The notes under the pieces were generated by a model. That model did not search any database and was not told where the DNA came from. It saw nothing but the letters and a program-made list of their open reading frames with translations. Source: Burkholderiales bacterium (GTDB lineage: Bacteria; Pseudomonadota; Gammaproteobacteria; Burkholderiales; Burkholderiaceae_C). From it: DNA of 64,000 nucleotides. Each line of letters begins with the position of its first letter. The first letter of the stretch is position 1. This document shows positions 17,170-26,300 of the stretch, piece by piece. The stretch covers positions 1-64,000 of the forward strand of contig JAIXKR010000082.1 in the NCBI GenBank assembly GCA_026932235.1. Reading direction: 5' to 3'. The translations under genes and the position numbers were made by a program.

Positions 17170-19548
17170 ATGGACCCGACCGCCAGCTCGAACCGCAGCT
17201 CGAAGGCCCGCGCGGACGCCGCGCCCAGCCTCATCGGCCAGCGCGTGAAGAAGCCCGACGCGCCCGACAAGGCCACCGGCAAGACGCGCTACATCAACGA
17301 CATGGTGCTGCCGCAGATGCTGATCGGCAAGGTGCTCTTTGCCGGCCGGCCGCACGCGCGCATCGTGCGCATCGACACCACGGCCGCGCGCGCGCTGCCC
17401 GGCGTGCACGCCGTGCTCACCGGCGCCGACGCCGCGGGCCTGAAGTTCGGCTTCGTGCGCGACAACGTCGCGCTCAAGGACCGCGTGCGCTGCGAGCACG
17501 ACGAGGTCGCCGCCGTCGCCGCCGAGAGCGAGGCCATCGCCGCGCGCGCGCTGGCGCTGATCGAGGTCGAGTACGAGGACCTGCCCGGCGTCTTCACCCC
17601 CGAGGCCGGCGCGCGCGACGACGCGCCGCAGATCCACGACAACTTCCCCGGCAACAGGAGCCTGCGCTTCGCCTTCCAGCACGGCGACCTCGCCGCCGCC
17701 GAGGCGGGCTCGGACTTCATCGTCGACAACGTCTTCCGCCCGCACCACGTCACGCACTGCTGCATGGGCACGTCCTGCGCCATTGCCGACTTCGACCACA
17801 ACGGCAAGCTCACCATCTGGACGCAGACGCAGTACCCCTACAACTACAAGATGGACCTGGCGCCGGCGCTTGGCATCGGCCCGGGCGACATCCGCGTCAT
17901 CCAGCCGCCGGTGGGCGGCGCCTTCGGCTCCAAGCTCGACGTCTACCCCTACGAGCCCATCGCCGCGCTGCTGGCGAAGAAGACCGGGCGCCCGGTGAAG
18001 GTGCTCTACACGCGCGGCGAGGAGTTCAAGGCCTCGCCCACGCGCCAGGCGGCCATCATCCACATGCGCACCGGCTGCACGCGCGAGGGCACGCTCACCT
18101 TCCGCAGCGCCGACGTGCTGCTCGACAACGGCGCCTACACCTCCTGGGGGCCGACCATCCCGGTGATCATGATGCGCACCACCTCGGGCCACTACCGCGT
18201 GCCCGTGGTCGACTTCAAGGCGCAGGCGATCTACACCAACAACCCCTACGCCGGCTCCTTCCGCGGCTACGGCAACGTGCAGACGACCTGGGCCACGGCG
18301 CAGCAGATGGACATGCTGGCCGACCTCATCGGCATGGAGCCGCTGGACTTCCACCTCAAGAACGCGCAGCTCTCGGGCGAGGTCACGCCGCAGAAGTCCT
18401 ATCTGCGCGAGTGCGCCCTGGTCGAGTGCCTGCAGACCGCCGCTGCCGCCAGCGACTACAGCCGCAAGCGCCGCGCCTACGCCGCCGCGCGCACGCAGCC
18501 CGGGCGCTTCAAGAAGGGCATCGGCCTGGCCTCGTCGATCCACAACGCCGGCGGCGCCAAGATCCACAAGTCCGACGGCATCGGCACCATCCTCAAGGTC
18601 GACGACTACGCGCGCGTCACCGTCATCACCGGCGCCTCCGAGATCGGCCAGGGCATCGACGCCGTCATCACCCTCATCGTCGCCGAGGAGCTGGGCGTGC
18701 CCACCGAGCACGTCACCCTCGTCAACAACGACTCCGACATCGCCCCCTGGGACGTGGGCGTGCACGCCTCGCGCACGACCTTCATCGCCGGCAACGGCGC
18801 GCGCCGCGCCGCGCTCAAGGCCAAGGCGCAGATCCTGGCCGGCGCCGAGAAGCTGCTCGGCGAGCCCGCGGCCGGCCTGGCCCTGCGCGGCGGCGCCGTC
18901 GTGCGCGCGCAGGACGGCAAGGAGATCATCAAGCTCGAGCGCCTGCTGCGCCAGATGCACTTCCAGGCCGAGCCCGAGCTCGTCATGGTCACCGACTACT
19001 ACGAACCGAAGAGCGAGCCCGAGGGCGCGAGTCACGTCTCCGACCACTCCGCGGCCTACGCGCACGCCGTGCACGTGGCCGAGATCACGGTCGACACCCT
19101 CACCGGCGAGATCAAGGTCGACAAGGTCACGGTGGCGCAGGACGTGGGCCGCGTCATCAACCGCATGGGCCTGGAAGGCCAGATCGAGGGCGGCCTCGCG
19201 ATCGGCCTGGGCTACGCGCTCAGCGAGGACATGCGTATCGAAGAGGGGCGGCTGAAGAACGCCTGCTTCCGCGACTACAAGCTCATCACCGCGCCGGAAA
19301 TGCCGCCCGTCGAGATGCACTTCATCGAGAGCATGTGCGCCGAAGGGCCGTACGGCGCCAAGGGCATCTCCGAGCTGCCGACCATCGTCATCGCGCCGGC
19401 GGTGGCCAATGCGCTCGCCAACGCCACCGGCGTGCGCATCTTCGACCCGCCGATGTCGCCCGAGAAGGTCGCGCGCGCGATCTTCGAGCAGGGCCTGCCG
19501 GGAGCATCCCAGCCGGAGGCCGCAGCGCGGGAAAGCGCGACGGTGTGA
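17170..19548 (+). CDS. Molybdopterin-binding catalytic subunit, probable indoleacetate (or indoleacetyl-CoA) 2-hydroxylase
   Basis: 792 residues, xanthine dehydrogenase/4-hydroxybenzoyl-CoA reductase large subunit. An N-terminal a/b hammerhead (about residues 30-150) precedes the Mo-cofactor domains with PPVGGAFGSKLD near residue 245, NNPYAGSFRGYGNVQTTWA near 357 and the catalytic glutamate in GAKGISELPT (Glu735, replacing the common GVGEPP). The substrate-side residues cannot be judged by eye. Context assigns it to the water-dependent hydroxylation of the pyrrole ring giving 2-oxoindoleacetate. A MoaD-like gene follows 12 bases later. Confidence 0.9.
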   Translation: MDPTASSNRSSKARADAAPSLIGQRVKKPDAPDKATGKTRYINDMVLPQMLIGKVLFAGRPHARIVRIDTTAARALPGVHAVLTGADAAGLKFGFVRDNVALKDRVRCEHDEVAAVAAESEAIAARALALIEVEYEDLPGVFTPEAGARDDAPQIHDNFPGNRSLRFAFQHGDLAAAEAGSDFIVDNVFRPHHVTHCCMGTSCAIADFDHNGKLTIWTQTQYPYNYKMDLAPALGIGPGDIRVIQPPVGGAFGSKLDVYPYEPIAALLAKKTGRPVKVLYTRGEEFKASPTRQAAIIHMRTGCTREGTLTFRSADVLLDNGAYTSWGPTIPVIMMRTTSGHYRVPVVDFKAQAIYTNNPYAGSFRGYGNVQTTWATAQQMDMLADLIGMEPLDFHLKNAQLSGEVTPQKSYLRECALVECLQTAAAASDYSRKRRAYAAARTQPGRFKKGIGLASSIHNAGGAKIHKSDGIGTILKVDDYARVTVITGASEIGQGIDAVITLIVAEELGVPTEHVTLVNNDSDIAPWDVGVHASRTTFIAGNGARRAALKAKAQILAGAEKLLGEPAAGLALRGGAVVRAQDGKEIIKLERLLRQMHFQAEPELVMVTDYYEPKSEPEGASHVSDHSAAYAHAVHVAEITVDTLTGEIKVDKVTVAQDVGRVINRMGLEGQIEGGLAIGLGYALSEDMRIEEGRLKNACFRDYKLITAPEMPPVEMHFIESMCAEGPYGAKGISELPTIVIAPAVANALANATGVRIFDPPMSPEKVARAIFEQGLPGASQPEAAARESATV

Positions 19549-19560
19549 GCGCGGGTGCCG

Positions 19561-19812
19561 ATGAAGCTGAAGTACTTCGCCTGGCTGCGCGACAGCCTCG
19601 GATGCGATGCCGAAGAGATCACGCTGCCCGGCGAGGTCCGCACCGTGGGCCAGTTGCTCGACTGGCTGCCGACACAGGGCGAACGCTTCCGGCGCGCCTT
19701 CGAGTTCATCGACGTCGTTCTGGTCTCGGTCAATGCCGAGTACGCGCATCGCAGCGACCCCGTGCGTGACGGCGACGAGGTCTTCCTGGTGCCGCCGATC
19801 GCCGGCGGCTAG
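19561..19812 (+). CDS. MoaD/ThiS-family sulfur carrier protein
   Basis: 83 residues with the ubiquitin-like fold pattern of MoaD: KLKYFAWLRDSLG at the N-terminus, an EVFLVPPIAGG end, and the terminal Gly-Gly that is adenylated and thiocarboxylated. ATG at 19561 is preferred to a GTG two codons earlier. MoaD donates sulfur for molybdopterin. Here it lies directly after a molybdenum enzyme and may be a dedicated copy that boosts cofactor supply when the operon is on, or a sulfur carrier for another step. No MoaE or MoeB gene is beside it. The role is inferred. Confidence 0.85.
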   Translation: MKLKYFAWLRDSLGCDAEEITLPGEVRTVGQLLDWLPTQGERFRRAFEFIDVVLVSVNAEYAHRSDPVRDGDEVFLVPPIAGG

Positions 19813-19845
19813 GGAGGAGCAAGTGGACGACTGCGGCGAGGGGGC

Positions 19846-21045
19846 ATGAAGAGGCGCACCGTGCTGTCGATGGAGCAGGCGCTGTCGCTGCCTTACGCGA
19901 CGCTGCGCTTTGCGCAGCTGGGATGGCGCGTCATCCGCCTGGAGGCCACGCCCAGCGGCGAGGGCCTGCCCGGCGACCCCAACCGCTACATCGGCAGCCG
20001 CCTCGAAGGCGACGCGCGCGGCGACCGCCGCAGCTACTTCGTCGCTCCCAACGTCGGCAAGGAGGCGATCGCGCTCAACCTGAAGGACGCGCAAGGGCGC
20101 GCGCTGCTGCAGCGGCTGCTGAACGCGCTCGAGGTCGACGTCTTCTGCTGCAACACCGTGCCCTCGCGCTACGCGGCGCTGGGCATCGACGAGGCGACGC
20201 TGCGCGCGGCGCGCCCGGGCCTGATCTGGGCCGGCATCTCGGCGCAGGGGCCGCAGGTGCCCGACGCGCCGGGCTACGACCCGGTCGTGCAGGCCATGGC
20301 CGGCTACATGGAGCTCACCGGCGAGCGCGAGGGGCCGCCCATGCTCACCGGCGTGCCGGTGATCGACCTCAAGGCCGGCGACGAGCTCTACGCCGGCGTG
20401 CTGCGCGCCCTGCTCGAACGCGCCGAGAGCGGCCAGGGCCAGGCCATCCACGTCTCCATGCTGCAGGCCGCGGCCTCGTGGCTGATCACCGTGCTGCCGC
20501 TGCTGGACTTCGGCTGCCGCCCCGACGAGATCACGCGCGCGGGCAACGAGCACCGCAAGTTCATCCCCACCAACGTCTACGCCGCGCGCGACGGCTACGT
20601 CTACCTGGCCATCGGCAGCGACGTGCAGTGGCGCCGCCTCACCGCCGACCCCGCCTTCGCGCCGGTGGCCAGCACCGCGCGCCAGACCAACGAGGGCCGT
20701 CACGCCGAGCGCGCCGCCATCCACCGCGACATGGGCGCCGCCATCGCGCAGTTGACGGTCGACGAGGCGCTGGCGCGCCTGCACGCGGCCACCGTCCCGG
20801 CCACGCGCATCCACGACATCCCGCAGCTGCGCGCGCTGCCGGTGCTGGCCGACAAGCTCACCCACACCACGCTTCCCGACGGCCGCCGCGTCGCCATGCA
20901 GCCCATGGCCTGCGACGTGCCCGGCGCGCGCACCGAACTGCCCTTCCCGCCCGCCTACGGCGCGCACACGCGGGCGCTGCTCGCCGAAGCCGGGCTTGAC
21001 GCCGACGAGATCGAGACGCTGGCGCAAGCCGGCGTCATCGCCTGA
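19846..21045 (+). CDS. iaaL: Class III CoA-transferase (CaiB/BaiF), probable aminophenylsuccinyl-CoA forming
   Basis: 399 residues of the formyl-CoA transferase family. Visible are the early CoA-binding pattern [17 protein letters not shown] near residue 67, [21 protein letters not shown] near 135, the catalytic aspartate in [20 protein letters not shown] (Asp174) and the [13 protein letters not shown] segment. The characterised IaaL of Aromatoleum is a phenylsuccinyl-CoA transferase of this family that moves CoA between acids of the indoleacetate pathway. The N-terminus is unusual in lacking the normal opening (PL.G..V.DL), beginning instead with [20 protein letters not shown]. Family certain; substrate from context. 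Confidence 0.86.
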   Translation: MKRRTVLSMEQALSLPYATLRFAQLGWRVIRLEATPSGEGLPGDPNRYIGSRLEGDARGDRRSYFVAPNVGKEAIALNLKDAQGRALLQRLLNALEVDVFCCNTVPSRYAALGIDEATLRAARPGLIWAGISAQGPQVPDAPGYDPVVQAMAGYMELTGEREGPPMLTGVPVIDLKAGDELYAGVLRALLERAESGQGQAIHVSMLQAAASWLITVLPLLDFGCRPDEITRAGNEHRKFIPTNVYAARDGYVYLAIGSDVQWRRLTADPAFAPVASTARQTNEGRHAERAAIHRDMGAAIAQLTVDEALARLHAATVPATRIHDIPQLRALPVLADKLTHTTLPDGRRVAMQPMACDVPGARTELPFPPAYGAHTRALLAEAGLDADEIETLAQAGVIA

Positions 21046-21082
21046 GACCACACCCCGCCCGCATCCGCCACGAGGTCCGCAC

Positions 21083-23143
21083 GTGAATGCCGCCGCCTTC
21101 GCCAACCCGCTGCTCCAGACCCCGACCCGAGGCGCGCCGCGGCGCATCGCCGTCGTCGGCGCCGGCACCATCGGCCCGGACATCGCCTACTACCTGAAGT
21201 CGGCACTGCCGGCACTCGAACTGACGCTGCTGGACGTGCGCCAGGCGGCCATCGATGCCGCGCTGGCGCGGCTGCGCGGCTACGCCGACAAGGCCGTGGC
21301 ACGCCGCAAGATGAGTGCCGAGGCCGCGGCCGCCACTTTGGCTGGCCTCACGGGGAGCAACGACTACGACAGCCTCGCGGGCTGCGACTGGGTGCTGGAA
21401 GCGGCGACCGAGGACCTGGCGCTGAAGCGGCGCATCTTCGCCGACGTCGAGGCCCGCGTCGGCGCGCAGGCGGTGATCACCTCCAACACCAGTTCGCTTC
21501 CGGCCGCGCGCATCTTCCAGGACCTGGCACACCCCGAGCGCGCAACGGTGACGCACTTCTTCGCACCCGCCTGGCGCAACCCGGCGGTGGAGGTCATCGA
21601 CTGGCCGGCGCTGGACCGCGAACTGCTGGCCTGGCTGCGCCGCTTCTTCGCCGAGACGGGCAAGCTGCCGCTGGTGACCAAGGACGCGGCCTGCTTCATG
21701 CTCGACCGCGTCTTCGACAACTGGTGCAACGACGCCGCGCTGCTGCTGGAGCACGCGACCGCGGCGCAGATCGACACCGTGGCAAGCGAGTTCGTGCACG
21801 CCGGACCCTTCTTCGTGCTCAACCTCGCGCACGGCAACCCGATCATCATCGAGACCAACACCCTGCAGGCGGAAGAGGAAGGCGAACACTACCGGCCCGC
21901 GCCCATCTTCGCCTCGGTGCAGACCTGGAAGACCAACGCCCCGGGCGAGCGCGCCGAGCTCACGCCCGAACGGGCCGCGATCGTGCGCGAGCGGCTTCTG
22001 GGCGTGCTCTGGTCGCAGACGGTGGACATCCTCGACCGCGGCATCGGCTCGGCCGCCGACCTGGACCTCGGCTGCCGCGTCGCGCTGGGCTTCAAGGCCG
22101 GCCCGCTCGAGCTGATGGAGCAGTGCGGCGACGACATGGCCGCACGCGTGCTGCAGCGCTACGCCGAAGCGCGCCCCGGAATGCCGATGCCGCGGCGCGC
22201 GCTCCCGGCCTATCGACCCGGCGAGCGCCACGTGCTCGTCGACCGCGTGCACGATCGCGAGGGCGGCGGCGGCGACGACGTCGTCGTCATCACGCTGCGG
22301 CGGCCCGAGGCGCTGAACGCGCTGCACGACGCCATGACCGACGACATCCTGCACGCCATCCGCCGCCACGAGGACGATGCCACCGTCGCCGGCTTCGTCA
22401 TCACCGGCTATGGCCAGAAGGCCTTCTGCGCCGGCGGCGACATCGGCCGCTTCCCGACGCTGCTGGGCAACGCCGATGGCGCGGCGCAGTACGCGCGCGA
22501 CTGCTCGCGCCTGCTCGTGCACCTGGACGCCGCGCGCAAGCCGGTGGTCGCGGCCATCCAGGGCATGGCGCTGGGCGGCGGATTCGAGCTCGCCATGCGC
22601 TGCCACGCGCTGGTGGCGCAGCGCCAGGCCTGGTTCCAGCTGCCCGAGGTGTCGCTGGGCATCCTGCCGGCGATCGGCGCGATGGTCGTCCCCTTCCGAC
22701 GTTGGCCGCAGGCGGCGCCGATCTTCCAGCGCATGCTGACCCGGGCCGAGCGCCTGCGCGCGGCCGACGCACACGCCGCGGGCATCGTCGCCGAACTGGC
22801 CGAGGATTTCGACGACCTCATCGCCCGCGCCGCAGCGCGCGTGCGCCTGCTCGCGCGGCAAGGCCGGCCGCCACGGCCGGCCGAAGCCGCGGTCACGCTG
22901 CCGCCGTTCGCGCCGGCGCCCACCGACGGCCCGCTGCGCGCCGCCGACGGCCGCGTGCTCTCGCCCACCGTGGTGCGCGTGATCGAGCAAGGCGTTCTCG
23001 ACGCCGCAGCGGCGCCCTCGCTCGGCGCGGCGCTGGAGGTCGGCTACCGCGCCTTCGGCGAGGTCTCGTGCACCGACGCGGCGCGCGAAGGCATCCAAGC
23101 CTTCCTCGAGCACCGCGACCCCGATTTCACCCGCACCGGCTGA
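21083..23143 (+). CDS. 3-hydroxyacyl-CoA dehydrogenase / enoyl-CoA hydratase fusion
   Basis: 686 residues starting at GTG 21083; longer in-frame starts would run into the CoA-transferase gene. The N-terminal dehydrogenase domain carries the NAD loop VVGAGTIGPDIA (about residue 23) and the catalytic histidine in VTHFFAPAW. The hydratase domain occupies roughly residues 390-610 with the oxyanion segment FCAGGD and both catalytic glutamates (GGGFELA and LPEVSLGILP). Order is dehydrogenase then hydratase, opposite to FadB. It would hydrate 2-aminocinnamoyl-CoA and oxidise the product to 2-aminobenzoylacetyl-CoA. The published iaa cluster contains such a fusion. Confidence 0.9.
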   Translation: MNAAAFANPLLQTPTRGAPRRIAVVGAGTIGPDIAYYLKSALPALELTLLDVRQAAIDAALARLRGYADKAVARRKMSAEAAAATLAGLTGSNDYDSLAGCDWVLEAATEDLALKRRIFADVEARVGAQAVITSNTSSLPAARIFQDLAHPERATVTHFFAPAWRNPAVEVIDWPALDRELLAWLRRFFAETGKLPLVTKDAACFMLDRVFDNWCNDAALLLEHATAAQIDTVASEFVHAGPFFVLNLAHGNPIIIETNTLQAEEEGEHYRPAPIFASVQTWKTNAPGERAELTPERAAIVRERLLGVLWSQTVDILDRGIGSAADLDLGCRVALGFKAGPLELMEQCGDDMAARVLQRYAEARPGMPMPRRALPAYRPGERHVLVDRVHDREGGGGDDVVVITLRRPEALNALHDAMTDDILHAIRRHEDDATVAGFVITGYGQKAFCAGGDIGRFPTLLGNADGAAQYARDCSRLLVHLDAARKPVVAAIQGMALGGGFELAMRCHALVAQRQAWFQLPEVSLGILPAIGAMVVPFRRWPQAAPIFQRMLTRAERLRAADAHAAGIVAELAEDFDDLIARAAARVRLLARQGRPPRPAEAAVTLPPFAPAPTDGPLRAADGRVLSPTVVRVIEQGVLDAAAAPSLGAALEVGYRAFGEVSCTDAAREGIQAFLEHRDPDFTRTG

Positions 23144-23192
23144 CGCGAGCACGCGCCCGGCCCACTCCGCAACGAGGACCATGCACGAGATC

Positions 23193-23227
23193 GACGACGG
23201 GAGGCAGCGGGGCCGTGCCCCGTCGTC
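23193..23227 (+). other. Hairpin in the gap before the indolepyruvate oxidoreductase gene
   Basis: A perfect 9-base stem (GACGACGGG with CCCGTCGTC) and a 17-base loop sit in the 249-base gap 23144-23392. There is no T-run, so it may be an mRNA-processing or attenuation structure instead of a full terminator. The same gap holds two overlapping small open frames. Confidence 0.4.
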
Positions 23228-23272
23228 CCACGACTCCCGCAAGGCCTGCGCCTGCGCCGAAGGAGCACTGCC

Positions 23273-23368
23273 GTGAAGAAGCTGCGGGTCGAACTCGGGT
23301 TCGCGCTGCCGCAGACGCCGGCCGCGGCGGTGGCGCGGCCGGCGACCACCGGTGCCAGGCCCGGGTAG
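23273..23368 (+). CDS. Possible 31-residue small protein or gene remnant
   Basis: A short frame beginning GTG AAG AAG, with AAGGAG 6 bases upstream, reads MKKLRVELGFALPQT and ends PATTGARPG. A second frame (23181-23276, 31 residues) overlaps its start by 4 bases. The good ribosome-binding site and the coupled arrangement suggest translation, but no family is recognised and there is no hydrophobic segment. It may be a decayed remnant or a leader ahead of the oxidoreductase gene. Confidence 0.25.
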   Translation: MKKLRVELGFALPQTPAAAVARPATTGARPG

Positions 23369-23392
23369 CCGCACCGTCCCACGGAGGCCCGC

Positions 23393-26300
23393 ATGACGCT
23401 CGCCGCAGTCGATCTCGACGACAAGTACCGCCTCGCGCGCGGGCGCGTCTTCCTCACCGGCGTGCAGGCGCTGGTGCGCCTGCCCATGCTGCAGCAGGAG
23501 GCCGACCGCCGCGCCGGCTGGAACACCGCCGGCTACGTCAGCGGCTACCGCGGCTCGCCGCTGGGCGGGCTCGACACCGCACTCACCGAAGCCAAGGCGC
23601 ACCTGGCCGCGCACGACATCCGCTTTCGCCCCGGCGTCAACGAGGATCTCGCGGCGACCGCGGTCTGGGGCACGCAGCAGTTGCAGCTCATGCCCGGCGC
23701 CGACCGCGACGGCATCTTCGCCATGTGGTACGGCAAGGGCCCGGGCGTCGACCGCAGCGCCGACGTCTTCAAGCACGCCAACCACGCCGGCACCTCCCCC
23801 CGCGGCGGCGTGCTCGTGGTCGCCGGCGACGACCACGCCGCGCGCTCCTCGGCGGTGGCGCACCAGAGCGAGCACATCTTCTCCGCCTGCGGCATTCCGG
23901 TGCTCGCGCCCGCGGGCGTGCAGGACATCCTCGACTACGGGCTGCACGGCTGGGCGATGTCGCGCTACGCCGGGCTGTGGGTGGGGCTCAAGCTCTCGGC
24001 CGACATCGTCGAGAGCTCGGCCACGGTCGAGATCGACGCCGCGCGCGTGCAGCCGCGCCTGCCCGACGATTACCGACTGCCGCCCGACGGCGTGCACATC
24101 CGCTGGCCCGACCCGCAGTCGGCGCAGGAACAGCGCATGCAGGCGACGAAGATCTACGCCGCCCTCGCCTACGCGCGCGCCAACGGCCTCAACCGCGTCG
24201 TCGTCGACGGCCCGAACGCGCGCCTGGGGCTGCTGGCCTGCGGCAAGGCCTGGCTCGACCTGCGCCAGGCGATGCACGACCTCGGCCTGAGCGACGAGCG
24301 CGCCGCCACGCTCGGGCTGCGCGTGATGAAGGTGGCGATGCCCTGGCCGCTCGAGGCCGATTCGGTGCGGCGCTTCGCCACCGGCCTGGACGAGATCCTC
24401 GTCGTCGAAGAGAAGCGCCAGATCATCGAGTACCAGTTGAAGGAGATGCTCTACGACTGGCGCGACGACGTGCGCCCGCGCGTGCTCGGCAAGTTCGACG
24501 AAGGCGGCGAGTGGCCCGCACCACCCGGGCAGTGGCTGCTGCCGCCCACCGGCGACCTCACGCCCAGCATCGTCGCACGCGCGCTCGCCTCGCGCCTGGC
24601 GCGTCTGCATCCCGAAGGCGGCTGGACCGCCGCGGGCGGCACGGCCGCAGCCGGCACCGGCAGCGCCACCGCCGAGCGTGCGCCGCTCACGCGCACGCCC
24701 TACTTCTGCTCGGGCTGCCCGCACAACCGCTCGACGCGCGTGCCCGACGGCAGCCACGCGCTCGCCGGCGTCGGCTGCCACCTGATGGCAGTGGCGATGG
24801 AGCGCAACACGCTCACCATCTGCCAGATGGGCGGCGAGGGCGCGACCTGGATCGGCATGGCCGAGCACGCCGGGCCCACGCACGTTTTCGCCAACATGGG
24901 CGACGGCACCTACTTCCACTCCGGCCTGCTCGCGATCCGCGCGGCCGTGGCCGCGGGCGTCAACATCACCTACAAGCTGCTCTACAACGACGCCGTGGCC
25001 ATGACCGGCGGCCAGCCCGTGGACGGCAAGCTCACGGTGCCGCAGATCACGCGCCAGCTCGCCGCCGAAGGCGTGGCGCGCATCGTCGTGCTCGCCGACG
25101 ATCCGGCCAAGTACCACGGACAGCAGGCCGACACCGACTTCGCCCCGGGCGTGCCGGTGCGCCGGCGCGAGGAGCTCGAGGCCGTGCAGCACGAGCTGCG
25201 CGAAGTGCCGGGCACGACGGTTCTGATCTACGACCAGACCTGCGCCACCGAGGCGCGGCGGCGGCGCAAGCGCGGCGTGCTTCCCGCGCCCAAGCGCCAC
25301 GTCGTCATCCACGAGGCGGTGTGCGAGGGCTGCGGCGACTGCGCGCTGCAGTCCAACTGCCTCTCGGTGGTGCCGGTCGAGACCGAGTTCGGCCGCAAGC
25401 GCGCGATCGACCAGTTCAGCTGCAACCTCGACCTCAGTTGCCTGGAGGGCTACTGCCCGGCACTGCTCACCGTCGAAGGCGGCACGCTGCGACGCGCGCA
25501 CGGCCTGCCACCGCCGGCCGACATCGCGCTGCCCGAGCCCGAGTTGCCGGCGCTGGCACAGCCCTATTCGCTGCTCGTGGCCGGCGTCGGCGGCACCGGC
25601 GTGGTGACGATAGGCGCGCTGCTGGGAATGGCCGCTCACCTGGAGGGCAGGGGCGTCACCGTGCTCGACCAGACGGGGCTGGCGCAAAAGGGAGGCGCGG
25701 TGCTCACGCACGTGCGCTTCGCCGCGCGGCAGGACGAACTGCAGGCGCCGCGCATCGTCCGCGCCGACGCCGTACTCGCCTGCGACATGCTGGTGGCCGC
25801 CGGGGTCGACGCCACCGCCCGCATGGCTCGCGCGCACACGCAGGCCATCGTCAACACCGCCGACGTCATCACCGGCGATTTCCTGCGCCACCCGGAAATG
25901 CCGTTCCCGCACGACGCCACGCTCGCCTTCCTCGGCGCGCGCGTGGCGCGGATGCAGGTGCTCGACGCCACGCGGCTGGCGACGCAGCTCGCCGGGCATT
26001 CGATCGCCACCAACATGTTCATGCTCGGCTGGGCCTGGCAGCGCGGCCTGATCCCCGTCGGCCGCGAGGCGATCGTGCGCGCCGTCGAGCTCAACAAGGT
26101 CGCGGTCGACGACAACCTCCGCGCCTTCGCCTGGGGTCGCATCGCCGCGCACGACCCCGAGCGCGCCGAACGCTGCGCGCGCGAAGGCGAACTGCAGCCG
26201 GCGTCGCAGCGCCTTTCGCGCAGCCTGGACGAGATGATCGAGCGCCGCGGCGCGCAGCTGGTCGACTACCAGGGCGCGGCGCTGGCGCAGCGCTACCGCG

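Noticed and set aside
15827-19548. Carbon monoxide dehydrogenase or 4-hydroxybenzoyl-CoA reductase
   Set aside because: The large subunit shows no CO dehydrogenase AYXCSFR loop that I could find, the flavin subunit shows no extra 4Fe-4S cysteine insert, and the context supports a hydroxylase of the xanthine dehydrogenase type.
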